A DNA stretch of 39,632 nucleotides from an uncultured Anaerolineales bacterium (lineage in GTDB: Bacteria; Chloroflexota; Anaerolineae; Anaerolineales; Villigracilaceae). Positions 32,419 through 39,632 of the stretch are shown here, piece after piece; positions within the stretch are counted from its first letter, which is position 1, and every line of letters starts with the position of its first letter. The position numbers and the translations under genes were made by a program. The notes beneath the pieces were generated by a model. It made no database searches, was not told the DNA's origin, and saw only the letters and a program-made list of their open reading frames with translations. Where the stretch lies: assembly GCA_937928015.1 (NCBI GenBank), contig CALFXA010000183.1, forward strand, positions 1-39,632, read 5' to 3'.

Positions 32419-33423
32419 TTAAAATAAACTTGAAAGACTTTGATATTTTCGAAACCTGCCCAACACCGCATTTACCTGCGATACTCTGGTCTCCAAATCA
32501 CCATTTAAAACAAAGAACGGAATTTTCCTGGCTAGCAAATCGCCAATAATCTGTTTCTGGAATACATTTCGTTTCACATCTCCAGACCGATCCCAGGTAT
32601 CTGCATAGGGAATATCTGTGTCACAGAGGAAAAAAAGGTCATATCGGACAGAGCATTGATTCGCAAAGTCAATCAAACGAGGCAAGGCAGTTTGATGGTA
32701 ATACTGGGAGAACATATAAGTTGTGATCGCATTCGTATCCGTAAACAGAAAATCTTTAGCCTGATAGAGAAGATTTTCCTCTCGCTCCAGATGACCCTCT
32801 GCGATTTCGACCAATTGCTGCAAAGTCAGCTTGCGCTCAATCTGATTCTTTTCCCAGTATTCCCTTCCATATTCTGGCATCCATACAGTTCCATATTCTT
32901 GTGCCATTCTTTCTGCAATTGTTGTTTTGCCAGTGGATGGTGCGCCAAGAAAAACGACATTCGTAATCATATCGCGATAAACAATCGGAGAAAGATACTC
33001 ACGGCATTGGTAGGGGTTTTGGCGTATCTGGCTTCCCGAGATGGCAATCTCTTTTCGTTCAGGATCGACAAGTCGGTTTATGGCTCCCAATGCACGGCTC
33101 ATATGACCTCCGTAAAATTCACTGGAATAAAAATGAGTAATGCCTTTAATACCAAGCGTAGTGATGATGTAATCCTCGTGCCGCTTTTTGATTTCAGGCG
33201 TGTCCCCAACTTCCACAGGGCCATCCCATGCCTCTACCACCTTAACTTGTGGATATAATTTTCTCAACCAGCAGGAGCGAACATTTAATGGAATATCAGT
33301 TGTGTCTGGGGCATCGTAAATAATAACTATCAATTCGTCCATTTCGGCCAGGGCAGTTTCGATTACCAATTGATGGCCTTTATGCAGGGGAGCAAATTTG
33401 CCAAGTGTTAACCCGCGCTTCAT
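32419..33423 (-). CDS. nadR: NadR-like NMN adenylyltransferase / ribosylnicotinamide kinase
   Basis: A 334-residue bifunctional enzyme of NAD salvage. Domain 1 (about 1-150) is an NMN adenylyltransferase: T-L-G-K-F-A-P-L-H-K-G-H with the nucleotide-binding H-x-G-H (His14, His17) and ISGSQIR (128-134). Domain 2 (about 155-330) is a P-loop ribosylnicotinamide kinase with Walker A GAPSTGKT (160-167) and a D-T-N-A-I-T motif. Unlike E. coli NadR it has no N-terminal HTH, so it is not a repressor. The ATG at 33423 fits the domain start; the open frame beyond it runs into the T-box leader and is not coding. Pairs with pnuC in a two-gene operon. Confidence 0.93.
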   Translation of the reverse strand: MKRGLTLGKFAPLHKGHQLVIETALAEMDELIVIIYDAPDTTDIPLNVRSCWLRKLYPQVKVVEAWDGPVEVGDTPEIKKRHEDYIITTLGIKGITHFYSSEFYGGHMSRALGAINRLVDPERKEIAISGSQIRQNPYQCREYLSPIVYRDMITNVVFLGAPSTGKTTIAERMAQEYGTVWMPEYGREYWEKNQIERKLTLQQLVEIAEGHLEREENLLYQAKDFLFTDTNAITTYMFSQYYHQTALPRLIDFANQCSVRYDLFFLCDTDIPYADTWDRSGDVKRNVFQKQIIGDLLARKIPFFVLNGDLETRVSQVNAVLGRFRKYQSLSSLF

Positions 33424-33463
33424 AATATTTATAGTGTACTTCAAACACCCATTTCTGAGCATC

Positions 33464-33491
33464 TTGACATTCCGCCGTTTTTGCAGATAAT
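33464..33491 (+). promoter_or_regulatory. Promoter of the pheST T-box leader
   Basis: TTGACA (33464-33469), 16-bp spacer, GATAAT (33486-33491). Transcription would start near 33498 and yield a leader of about 335 nt. Confidence 0.78.
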
Positions 33492-33497
33492 TCAAGT

Positions 33498-33787
33498 CAA
33501 CAGGCGAGCCTATAAAGGCAGTGACAGAGGAAAGTACGTCGGCAGATGCCGCCAGAGAGGCGCAGGAAACGCTGAAACCCGCGCTCGACCGAAACCGACC
33601 GAAGTTCCCTCCCGAGCCGTTCAGGTGAAATTGCAGTAGTCTGAAACGCAGTCCCAGCGTTACAGGGGAGGCCGATGATGGTCGGCGCAAAGTGAATCAG
33701 CCCTTCGACTTCGCTCAGGGCGATTAATTTGGGTGGTACCGCGGGAACTCCCTCCCGTCCCAATGCGGACGGGAGGTTTTTATTTTT
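33498..33787 (+). ncRNA. T-box riboswitch, phenylalanine-specific
   Basis: Stem I elements are seen in order: AGAGAG (distal bulge) followed by GCTGAAA in the apical region, and a likely specifier UUC (33605-33607, within GAAGTTCCC) for tRNA-Phe. The T-box core TGGTACCGCGG (33734-33744) forms the antiterminator with the NCCA end of uncharged tRNA. The competing terminator pairs CCTCCCGTCC (33751-33760) with GGACGGGAGG (33767-33776), followed by a T-run to 33787. Uncharged tRNA-Phe therefore turns on pheS and pheT. A dispersed repeat (33701-33720) is inserted between Stem III and the antiterminator. The specifier call is from position, not a full fold. Confidence 0.92.
33700..33721. repeat. 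Dispersed repeat within the T-box leader
   Basis: The core CCCTTCGACTTCGCTCAGGG (33701-33720), flanked by G and C, gives GCCCT/AGGGC arms that can fold on themselves. Same family as 1331, 34329, 36798 and 36988. The spot lies between Stem III and the T-box, where leaders tolerate variable length. Confidence 0.82.
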
Positions 33788-33834
33788 GAAACCCGATATT
33801 TGTAAGATCGAATATCCAAGTCATGGAGGCATGA

Positions 33835-34914
33835 ATGCAAGACAAGTTGAATGCCATCGAAAAGGCCGCGCTCGAGTCGCTCGAGTCCGTCAAGGACCAG
33901 GCGGCGCTGGATGCGTGGCGCGTGGCCCACGTGGGCCGCAGCTCCCCGCTGATGCAGGTCTTCTCCGAACTGGGTAAACTCTCGAAGGAGGAGAGGCCCG
34001 TCGTGGGACAGGCCGCCAACAAGGTCAAGGTGGCGCTGGAAGCGGCGCTCGCCGAGCGCACTGAGGCGGTCAAGGCTGCAGCGTTGGCCAAATCCCTTGA
34101 GGAGGAGCAGCTCGACGTCACGTTGCCCGGGCGGACGGTCAACGTCGGTCGCCTGCATCCGTCCACGCAGCAATTGCGCCGCGTGCTCGACATCCTGGCC
34201 GACATGGGCTTCCAGGTCTACACCTCGCCCGAGGTCGAAAGCGACGAGATCAACTTCCAGATGCTGAACTTCCCGCCGCACCACCCCGCGCGCGAGATGC
34301 AGGATTCGTTCTACGTCGAGGCGGGCGACCCTTCGACAGGCTCAGGGCAGGACGGCGACAACCCGATCCTGATGCGGACTCACACGTCCCCGGGCCAGAT
34401 CCGCGCGATGCGCGAATTCGTGGCGATGAACCCCTCAGACCCGCCCGCCATCCGCATCGCCCTGCCTGGCATGTGCTACCGCTATGAGCAGGTGACCACC
34501 CGCTCGGAAATGCAGTTCAATCAGGTGGAAGGGCTGGTGGTCGGCAAGGGCATCACCTTCGCGGACCTGAAGGGCACCATCGCCGATTTCGCGCGCCGCA
34601 TGTTCGGACAGGACGTGCGCACGCGCTTCCGCGCTTCGTACTTCCCGTTCACGGAACCATCCGCCGAAGTGGACGTGGAATGTTTCGTGTGCGGCGGCAA
34701 GGGTTGCCAGGTCTGCAAGAACTCGGGCTGGCTGGAGATCCTGGGCTGCGGCATGGTGCATCCCGTCGTGCTGCAAAACGGCGGCTACGACCCGAAGGTC
34801 TACTCAGGCTTCGCCTGGGGCATGGGTCCCGAGCGCCAGTTGATGCTGCGCTACAAGATCAACGACATCCGTTATTTCTGGGGAAACGATACACGTTTCC
34901 TCTCCCAATTCTAG
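33835..34914 (+). CDS. pheS: Phenylalanyl-tRNA synthetase alpha subunit
   Basis: A 359-residue class II aminoacyl-tRNA synthetase subunit, catalytic half of the alpha2-beta2 enzyme. It has the N-terminal coiled coil (residues 1-90), motif 1 region (HPSTQQLRRVLDILADMGF), motif 2 (RTHTSPGQIRAM, then R-I-A-L-P-G-M-C-Y-R-Y-E) and motif 3 (GFAWGMGPERQLML). Residues 165-171 (DPSTGSGQ) come from a repeat insert between F-Y-V-E-A-G and the LMRTHTSPGQIR active-site block; the site is a surface loop in known PheS structures, so function can be kept. GGAGG lies six bases before the ATG at 33835. Confidence 0.96.
   Translation: MQDKLNAIEKAALESLESVKDQAALDAWRVAHVGRSSPLMQVFSELGKLSKEERPVVGQAANKVKVALEAALAERTEAVKAAALAKSLEEEQLDVTLPGRTVNVGRLHPSTQQLRRVLDILADMGFQVYTSPEVESDEINFQMLNFPPHHPAREMQDSFYVEAGDPSTGSGQDGDNPILMRTHTSPGQIRAMREFVAMNPSDPPAIRIALPGMCYRYEQVTTRSEMQFNQVEGLVVGKGITFADLKGTIADFARRMFGQDVRTRFRASYFPFTEPSAEVDVECFVCGGKGCQVCKNSGWLEILGCGMVHPVVLQNGGYDPKVYSGFAWGMGPERQLMLRYKINDIRYFWGNDTRFLSQF
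34329..34348. repeat. In-frame dispersed repeat inside pheS
   Basis: CCCTTCGACAGGCTCAGGGC, encoding D-P-S-T-G-S-G-Q when read in the gene frame. Same family as the copies at 33701 and 36798; the arms GCCC...GGGC-like ends can form a small hairpin. Confidence 0.88.
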
Positions 34915-34923
34915 GAGGCCAGC

Positions 34924-37479
34924 ATGAAGCTACCGATTTCCTGGCTCAAAGACTTCATCGACCTCGACGGCCTCACCGTCGAAGACGTGGCCCGCAAGCT
35001 GACCCTGGCGGGCATGGAAGTGGACGAGATCCACTATGTGGGCCTCGCCATGCCCGACTACAGCAAGGGCGAGAAACACGAGTTCAAGACTACGGGCATT
35101 TCATGGCAGCCCGACAAACTGGTCGTGGCGGAGATCTGCGAGGTGATGCCGCATCCCAACGCGGACCGCCTCACGCTGTGCGACCTGTACGATGGCACCG
35201 AGCAGCACACCGTGCTGACGGGCGCGCCCAATATCTTCCACCTGAAGGGCATCGGCAAGTTGGAGAAGCCGCTCAAGGTGGCCTGGGCCAAGGAAGGCAC
35301 GACCCTGTACGACGGTCACGCCGAAGGCCTGGTGCTGACCACGCTCAAGCGCACCAAGATCCGCGGCGTGGAATCCTACTCGATGGTCTGCTCGGAGAAG
35401 GAACTGGGCATCTCCGAGGAACACGATGGCATCATTCTGCTGGCTGACGACGCCCCCACGGGCATGTCGCTGGTCGATTACATGGGCGACGCCGTGCTCG
35501 ACATCAGCATCCTGCCGAACATGGCACGCAACGCCAACGTGATCGGCCTCGCGCGCGAACTCTCGGCCATGACGGGCCGCCCGCTCAAGAAGCCGACCAT
35601 CCAATATGCGACTTCGGGCGAGTCCATCGAGGGCAAGGTCTCGATCGAGATCACGGAACCTGAGATGAACCCGCGCTTCGTGCTGGGACTCATCTGCAAT
35701 GTGGAGATCAAGCCCAGCCCGTACCAGATCCAGCGCAGGCTGAGGCTGGCGGGCGTGCGTCCCATCAACAACATCGTCGACGCCACCAACTACGCCATGC
35801 TCGAACTGGGCGAACCGCTGCACGCCTTCGACTACGACGTGCTGACCCAGCGCGCGGGCGGCAGGAACGTCAAGATCATCACCCGCACCGCGGCGGACGG
35901 CGAAAAACTCACCACCCTCGATGGCAACACCCGCACGCTGACCGCCTCGAACGTGCTGGTCTGCGACGAAAAAGGTTCGCTCTCGCTGGCGGGCGTGATG
36001 GGTGGCGCTGAATCCGAAGTTGCGCCCACCAGCGTCAACATCCTGCTCGAAGGCGCGGCCTGGAACTTCATCAACATCCGCCGCACCGCCAAACAGCACA
36101 ACCTGCCGTCGGAGGCCTCGTTCCGCTTCTCGCGTGGGGTGCATCCCACCCTGGCCGAGATGGGTGTACGCCGCGGCCTGCAACTGATGGCCGAATGGTC
36201 AGGCGGCGCCGTCGCCCCGGGCTTGGTGGACAACTATCCGCTGCCGCCCAAGGACGTGGTGGTTGAGGTCACGCCGAAGGAAGTCAAGCGTCTGCTCGGC
36301 ATCCAACTTTCCGCCAAAGAGATCGCCGAATTGCTCGGCCATCTCGAATTCGAATGCAGCATTGACGGCGAGACCGTCACGGTCAAGACCCCGCCGCATC
36401 GTCTCGACATCGGCGAAGGCGTGGTCGGCGTGGCGGACGTGCTCGAAGAGGTGGCTCGCAGCTACGGCTACGACCGCATCCCCGAGACGCGCATCTCCGA
36501 CCCGCTCCCGCCGCAGATCGGCAACCCCGTCCACGAGTGGGAGGAGCATCTGCGCGACCTGCTCGTCAGCCTCGGCATTCAGGAGGTCGTCACCTACCGC
36601 ATGACCTCGCCCGAGCGCGAAGGCCGCCTGGTCAGTTTCGACGAGTACACGCGCATCGCCAACCCGATCACACCCGAGCGCACCACCCTGCGCCGCAGCC
36701 TGGTCGCGTCGGTGCTGGAGATCGCCGAGAAGAACGCGCGCGCCGAGTCGCTCTCGCTGTTCGAGATCGGCCCCGTCTTCGAGCCGCGCAAAAATGACCC
36801 TTCGACAGGCTCAGGGCAAGCTCTGCCAAACGAACCGCGCAAGCTGGCCCTCGTGATGACGGGCCGCCGCCTAGCCTCCGCCTGGGACGTGAAGGACTCC
36901 CCCGCGATGGACTTCTTCGACCTCAAGGGCCGCATCGAACTGATGTTGGCTGGGCTCCGTTTCACCGACATTGCCTACGCCCCGGCCGCCCTGAGCGCAG
37001 CCGAAGGGCCGTCCTACCTGCACCCAGGCAAGGTGGCCGAGGTCAAGGTCAACGGGCAGACCGTCGGCGTGTTCGGCGAATTGCATCCGCTGGTCAAGGA
37101 AAAATATGAGGTTGGGGACCAGCCCGTCCTGGTGGCCGACTTCGACCTTGACGCGCTGCGCGCCGCCAGCCCCGCCTATGGAATCGTGCCCGTGCCCGAG
37201 TTCCCGCCCGTCTTCGAAGACATTGCCGTCATCGTGGACGAGTCGGTGCCCGCCGCACGCGTCGAGGAGCTGATCAAGCAAACGGGCGGTAAGAGCGTCA
37301 GCGCCGTCAGCCTGTTCGACGTCTACCGCGACGAAAAGATTGGCGCGGGCAAGAAGTCATTGGCCTACAACCTGACCTACCAGTCGGACAAGACCATGAC
37401 CGACGCCGAAGCCGCCGCGATCCGCAACAAGATCGTCAAGCGGCTGGCGCAGGAAGTGGACGCCAAGTTACGCAGTTAG
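34924..37479 (+). CDS. pheT: Phenylalanyl-tRNA synthetase beta subunit
   Basis: An 851-residue non-catalytic subunit with editing and tRNA-binding functions. Domain order: N-terminal KLPISWLKDFIDLD; tRNA-binding OB domain (about 55-170, with ICEVMPHPNADRLTLC); B3/B4 editing core (about 220-400, with LRLAGVRPINNIVDATNYAMLELGEPLHAFD split over two blocks); B5 (about 440-510); the pseudo-catalytic region; and the C-terminal ferredoxin-like anticodon-binding domain (about 760-850, F-P-P-V-F-E-D-I-A-V-I-V and Y-Q-S-D-K-T-M-T-D). Usual length is about 800, and two repeat inserts (residues 625-631 and 689-695) explain part of the excess. AGGAGG lies before the ATG, nine bases after pheS. Confidence 0.96.
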   Translation: MKLPISWLKDFIDLDGLTVEDVARKLTLAGMEVDEIHYVGLAMPDYSKGEKHEFKTTGISWQPDKLVVAEICEVMPHPNADRLTLCDLYDGTEQHTVLTGAPNIFHLKGIGKLEKPLKVAWAKEGTTLYDGHAEGLVLTTLKRTKIRGVESYSMVCSEKELGISEEHDGIILLADDAPTGMSLVDYMGDAVLDISILPNMARNANVIGLARELSAMTGRPLKKPTIQYATSGESIEGKVSIEITEPEMNPRFVLGLICNVEIKPSPYQIQRRLRLAGVRPINNIVDATNYAMLELGEPLHAFDYDVLTQRAGGRNVKIITRTAADGEKLTTLDGNTRTLTASNVLVCDEKGSLSLAGVMGGAESEVAPTSVNILLEGAAWNFINIRRTAKQHNLPSEASFRFSRGVHPTLAEMGVRRGLQLMAEWSGGAVAPGLVDNYPLPPKDVVVEVTPKEVKRLLGIQLSAKEIAELLGHLEFECSIDGETVTVKTPPHRLDIGEGVVGVADVLEEVARSYGYDRIPETRISDPLPPQIGNPVHEWEEHLRDLLVSLGIQEVVTYRMTSPEREGRLVSFDEYTRIANPITPERTTLRRSLVASVLEIAEKNARAESLSLFEIGPVFEPRKNDPSTGSGQALPNEPRKLALVMTGRRLASAWDVKDSPAMDFFDLKGRIELMLAGLRFTDIAYAPAALSAAEGPSYLHPGKVAEVKVNGQTVGVFGELHPLVKEKYEVGDQPVLVADFDLDALRAASPAYGIVPVPEFPPVFEDIAVIVDESVPAARVEELIKQTGGKSVSAVSLFDVYRDEKIGAGKKSLAYNLTYQSDKTMTDAEAAAIRNKIVKRLAQEVDAKLRS
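36798..36817. repeat. In-frame dispersed repeat inside pheT (first)
   Basis: CCCTTCGACAGGCTCAGGGC, identical over its 20 bases to the pheS copy at 34329, encoding D-P-S-T-G-S-G-Q at residues 625-631, right after E-P-R-K-N in the pseudo-catalytic core. Confidence 0.88.
36988..37009. repeat. In-frame dispersed repeat inside pheT (second, inverted)
   Basis: A repeat of the same family in opposite orientation: GCCCTGAGCGCAGCC then GAAGGGC. It encodes A-L-S-A-A-E-G at residues 689-695 before PSYLHPGKVAEV. Confidence 0.85.
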
Positions 37480-37487
37480 TCTAGGAC

Positions 37488-37527
37488 AAATGGGGCGCGG
37501 GATTTTCTTGCGCCCCATTTTTATTTT
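37488..37527 (+). terminator. pheT terminator
   Basis: AAATGGGGCGC (37488-37498) and GCGCCCCATTT (37510-37520) are exact complements with an 11-nt loop, followed by TTATTTT. Confidence 0.9.
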
Positions 37528-37530
37528 CTG

Positions 37531-37536
37531 TATACT
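37531..37536 (+). promoter_or_regulatory. Candidate -10 box of the small membrane protein gene
   Basis: TATACT directly after TTTTCTG at the end of the pheT terminator, about 36 bases before the ATG. A -35 match would fall within the terminator loop (TTTTCTTGCG), so it is weak. Confidence 0.4.
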
Positions 37537-37572
37537 GACAGCAACCAAAAATTTAATGAGGAGCTTGAATTC

Positions 37573-37872
37573 ATGAGCAACAAGAATACTGGCATCATTG
37601 CCACTGTAGTCGCCGTGATCTTTTGCGGCTGCCCGGGCCTGGCTTCGTTGTGCTGGGGCATCACATCTGCTGCGGTCAGTTTCATGCCCGGCGCCGACAT
37701 CAATATCGGTGGCAGCAGTAGCCCGCAGTCCGCGCTGTTTGCGGGGTTGGGCGGCCTGTGCGTGGGCATCATCTTCATCGCCATCCCCGTCGTGGTGGGC
37801 TTCGTGACCCTGCGCAAGAAGCCTGAAGCAGCAGTCTCCGTCAGCAACGAACCGCTGCCGCCCGCTTCGTAA
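37573..37872 (+). CDS. Small membrane protein, two helices
   Basis: A 99-residue protein with two hydrophobic helices (about residues 7-33 and 58-80) separated by a polar loop with D-I-N-I-G-G-S-S-S. Cys18, Cys20 and Cys27 lie in or near the first helix. GAGGAG precedes the ATG with about nine bases spacing. No recognised family; similar small proteins are frequent in Anaerolineae genomes. It stands alone between two terminators. Confidence 0.75.
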   Translation: MSNKNTGIIATVVAVIFCGCPGLASLCWGITSAAVSFMPGADINIGGSSSPQSALFAGLGGLCVGIIFIAIPVVVGFVTLRKKPEAAVSVSNEPLPPAS

Positions 37873-37883
37873 GTTTGTAAAAC

Positions 37884-37921
37884 AAAAAAATCCCGCAACG
37901 AGAGTTGCGGGATTTTTTTGT
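37884..37921. terminator. Bidirectional terminator
   Basis: AAAAAAATCCCGCAAC (37884-37899) and GTTGCGGGATTTTTTT (37904-37919) are exact complements with a GAGA tetraloop. The A-run and T-run let it serve both the small membrane protein gene (plus) and the NBR1-Ig genes (minus) that converge here. Confidence 0.92.
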
Positions 37922-37922
37922 T

Positions 37923-38783
37923 TTACGGGGGAGGTGAAACTATGATCGTGGGAAGGCTTGTCGGCGTCGGCGCACCAACAATAATGGTTATATACAAAGT
38001 ACAGATTCCTCTATCACCGCGAACCAACTGCCAGCGAGAGGTGTAACTCCCGGCTTTCGACGGAGCTTTCAGTTCGGCACCAGGCAGGGTCACCACAGAA
38101 CCAGTGCCGACGGAGACCAGCATGTCATATCCCAAACCACGGACCGGTATATCGCCGCCGCCGTAGATCAGGTCAACGCTGTTCACGTCCCAGGGAGAAG
38201 CCGTGTTCATCACCGTCCAATAGACGGTGAAATTCGCTCCTGCATGAATCACCGTATTGGACGGGGGGGTCACTCCTACCACACTGCAACTATATGCCTT
38301 GGGAACCAGCACCACACCGTCATCGTCATCCTCCTTCCGCTTTCCGCCTTTATGCGGTTTCTTTGTGGCGGTCGGTTTCGGGAGTTTGAAGGGAGTGGCA
38401 GTATGAATGGTTAGCAGAAAAGTCGAAGTGGGAGACGGGGTATTGATGGCCGTTTGGGTTGGCAGGGAAGTCGGTGTGGGGGTCAGGGTATTGGGAATCA
38501 ACGCGGCCGTCTGGGTCCCCGCCGCCTCGAATGTCTGAGCAATGGATGTGTTGAAAGCATCCTGGTCCAGAAGAGGACCGCCCGGAACAGGCGATGCCTG
38601 CATTGCGGGCTGGGGGGCCGCGGCTGCCGTCTGCGCCGAAGCGGCATCCGCTGTCTGGGCGATGGCTGTGCTCATCGAGAAGGGATCGAGCGTCGGTGCG
38701 GATGCGAGCGAAAAGGTCGGTGTGCAGGAAAATCCCAACATCGCGACCAGCAACATCATCCCGATCCGTTTTCTATTACTCAT
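37923..38783 (-). CDS. NBR1-Ig-like surface lipoprotein, copy A
   Basis: A 286-residue exported protein. The signal segment (residues 3-20, IGMMLLVAMLGFSCTP) has a Cys after G-F-S, a loose lipobox. A region follows with repeats of the form T-A-I-A-Q-T-x-x-A-A-x-x-Q-T-A-A (about 35-110), then a Thr/Pro linker, a Lys-rich K-P-H-K-G-G-K-R-K-E-D-D-D-D segment, and an Ig-like domain of the NBR1 type (about 165-270) with T-P-P-S-N-T-V-I-H-A-G-A-N-F-T-V-Y-W-T-V-M-N. In Chloroflexota this domain is common in surface proteins, binding partner unknown. The ATG at 38783 has AGAGGA upstream. Tandem with a paralogue 13 bp upstream. Confidence 0.82.
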   Translation of the reverse strand: MSNRKRIGMMLLVAMLGFSCTPTFSLASAPTLDPFSMSTAIAQTADAASAQTAAAAPQPAMQASPVPGGPLLDQDAFNTSIAQTFEAAGTQTAALIPNTLTPTPTSLPTQTAINTPSPTSTFLLTIHTATPFKLPKPTATKKPHKGGKRKEDDDDGVVLVPKAYSCSVVGVTPPSNTVIHAGANFTVYWTVMNTASPWDVNSVDLIYGGGDIPVRGLGYDMLVSVGTGSVVTLPGAELKAPSKAGSYTSRWQLVRGDRGICTLYITIIVGAPTPTSLPTIIVSPPP

Positions 38784-38796
38784 AGCTCGATCCTCT

Positions 38797-39615
38797 TTAT
38801 TGGACAACGACCGTCAAATGCAAATTGCAGGCTGGGAAGTATTCGACCGTCACACTCCACATCGTTTCATAGGTTCCAGGGTCGGCGGGGGTTTTCATAG
38901 AGATGGTGGGCAATGTCACGATATCCCCGCCGCTGATAACATACGGCGAGAGCACGGGGAGATCATCTGGATTCGTGACAGGGATCAAGGCCCCGCCCAC
39001 GTATGCAACCCTGACAGTTCCACCAGGCCAATTCTGCCCCTTGTTCCTGACGATCCAAACCACGTCAAACTGAGTGTTGGGTGGGATCACGGTATCGTTT
39101 GGAGGTGTGACTTGTCCCTGTTTGCATTCATAAGGCATTTTCTCGCCATCATCACCGCCGCCAGTATCCTTGGGGGGCTTGGGCTTCTTGGTAGCAGACG
39201 GATGTGGTATGGTAACTTTAAAGGTTGGCGGCAGGGTGATAACGAAGGTGTTCGTGGGGCTGGGCGTGATGGACGGAGTCCAGGTAGGAAGCGAGGTCAC
39301 GCTAGGCGTGAGAGTGTTGGGAATGAGGGCCTGGGTCTGCGCAGCGGCGGCATTCGAAGTCAGGGCGATGGCCGTGCCAAGGGACTGGGCATCGAGGGTC
39401 GGGCCTTGGGCAACGACCTGCTCCGCAGATGCGGGCTGGACGCCCAACCCGGCGGCAGCCGTCTGCACAGACGCGGCATCCGCCGTCTGCGCGATGGCTG
39501 TCCCCATGGAAGAGGGGTCGAGCGTGGGGATAGGCGCCAACGACAAAGTTGGCGCACAGGCAAACCCCAGCAGTGCAACGATTACCAGAGACCAGATCCT
39601 CTTTTTGGCGTTCAC
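38797..39615 (-). CDS. NBR1-Ig-like surface lipoprotein, copy B
   Basis: A 272-residue paralogue of the gene at 37923, and first in the pair. It starts with GTG (MNAKKRIWSLVIVALLGFACAP), carries the same T-A-I-A-Q-T-A-D-A-A-S-V-Q-T-A-A repeat near the N-terminus and a second copy at about residues 76-93, a Thr/Pro linker (WTPSITPSPTNTFVITLPP), then an Ig domain (about 150-270) with T-P-P-N-D-T-V-I-P-P-N-T-Q-F-D-V-V-W-I-V-R-N. Two Cys in the Ig domain (CKQGQ and PACNL) probably form a disulfide. AAAGGG lies upstream of the GTG. The window ends 17 bases beyond this start, so the promoter is not seen. Confidence 0.82.
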   Translation of the reverse strand: MNAKKRIWSLVIVALLGFACAPTLSLAPIPTLDPSSMGTAIAQTADAASVQTAAAGLGVQPASAEQVVAQGPTLDAQSLGTAIALTSNAAAAQTQALIPNTLTPSVTSLPTWTPSITPSPTNTFVITLPPTFKVTIPHPSATKKPKPPKDTGGGDDGEKMPYECKQGQVTPPNDTVIPPNTQFDVVWIVRNKGQNWPGGTVRVAYVGGALIPVTNPDDLPVLSPYVISGGDIVTLPTISMKTPADPGTYETMWSVTVEYFPACNLHLTVVVQ

Positions 39616-39632
39616 GGCAGGACCCTTTCAAT

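Noticed and set aside
33424..33690. N-terminal extension of NadR
   Set aside because: The added residues are Arg/Ser-rich, run opposite the T-box leader, and come before the conserved TLGKFAPLHKGH start.
35101..36183. A 360-codon open frame on the minus strand inside pheT
   Set aside because: Low-complexity composition rich in G, H, V, D and no domain; pheT is beyond doubt on the plus strand.

Overview
The window looks like a chromosomal segment of a GC-rich Chloroflexota bacterium, probably class Anaerolineae. This is an inference. It rests on secreted lipoproteins with long Thr/Pro linkers and NBR1-type Ig domains, many GT-C membrane glycosyltransferases, and several families of short palindromic repeats scattered between and inside genes. 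No rRNA, tRNA, CRISPR array, transposase or phage module was seen.

Left part (1-10732): the end of a comM/yifB-like ATPase gene with its terminator, then a MerR-family regulator whose promoter has the MerR-type 19-bp spacer and a perfect 14-bp palindrome. Downstream lie an aldo/keto reductase, a luciferase-like flavin oxidoreductase and a zinc alcohol dehydrogenase, closed by a strong terminator. A Gfo/Idh/MocA oxidoreductase and a TolB-like propeller protein lie on the minus strand. A second copy of the same operator and promoter at 6501-6531 drives a DUF2255 protein, an MFS exporter, an EamA permease and a second aldo/keto reductase. Together this reads as a two-operon MerR regulon for carbonyl or electrophile detoxification and export.

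Middle left (10797-16036): a minus-strand operon for tungstate (or molybdate) uptake. In transcription order it has an ArsR-type HTH fused to a periplasmic-binding-protein-like domain, a lipoprotein with a sulfite-oxidase-like fold, a TiaS-like protein, a multi-pass membrane protein, and TupA, TupB and TupC. A 17-bp palindrome overlaps its promoter.

Middle (16147-21405): a sigma70-type promoter, a SAM-I riboswitch with a complete terminator/antiterminator, a DUF5946 protein, an AT-rich HNH endonuclease gene that looks acquired, and cobalamin-dependent methionine synthase metH. The HNH gene now separates metH from the riboswitch.

Right part (21404-39632): several GT-C type membrane glycosyltransferases, type III pantothenate kinase, a polysaccharide deacetylase lipoprotein, a small lipoprotein, a quinate 5-dehydrogenase-like gene, an AT-richer pnuC-nadR NAD salvage pair, then a phenylalanine T-box leader with pheS and pheT. 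A small membrane protein and two tandem NBR1-Ig surface lipoproteins end the window.

The most unusual signals are short palindromic repeats sitting in frame inside housekeeping enzymes (PheS, PheT, MetH, an aldo/keto reductase) and even inside the T-box leader; the paired MerR operators; the tungstate operon with unfamiliar partners; and promoters placed so close to start codons that leaderless mRNAs are predicted.
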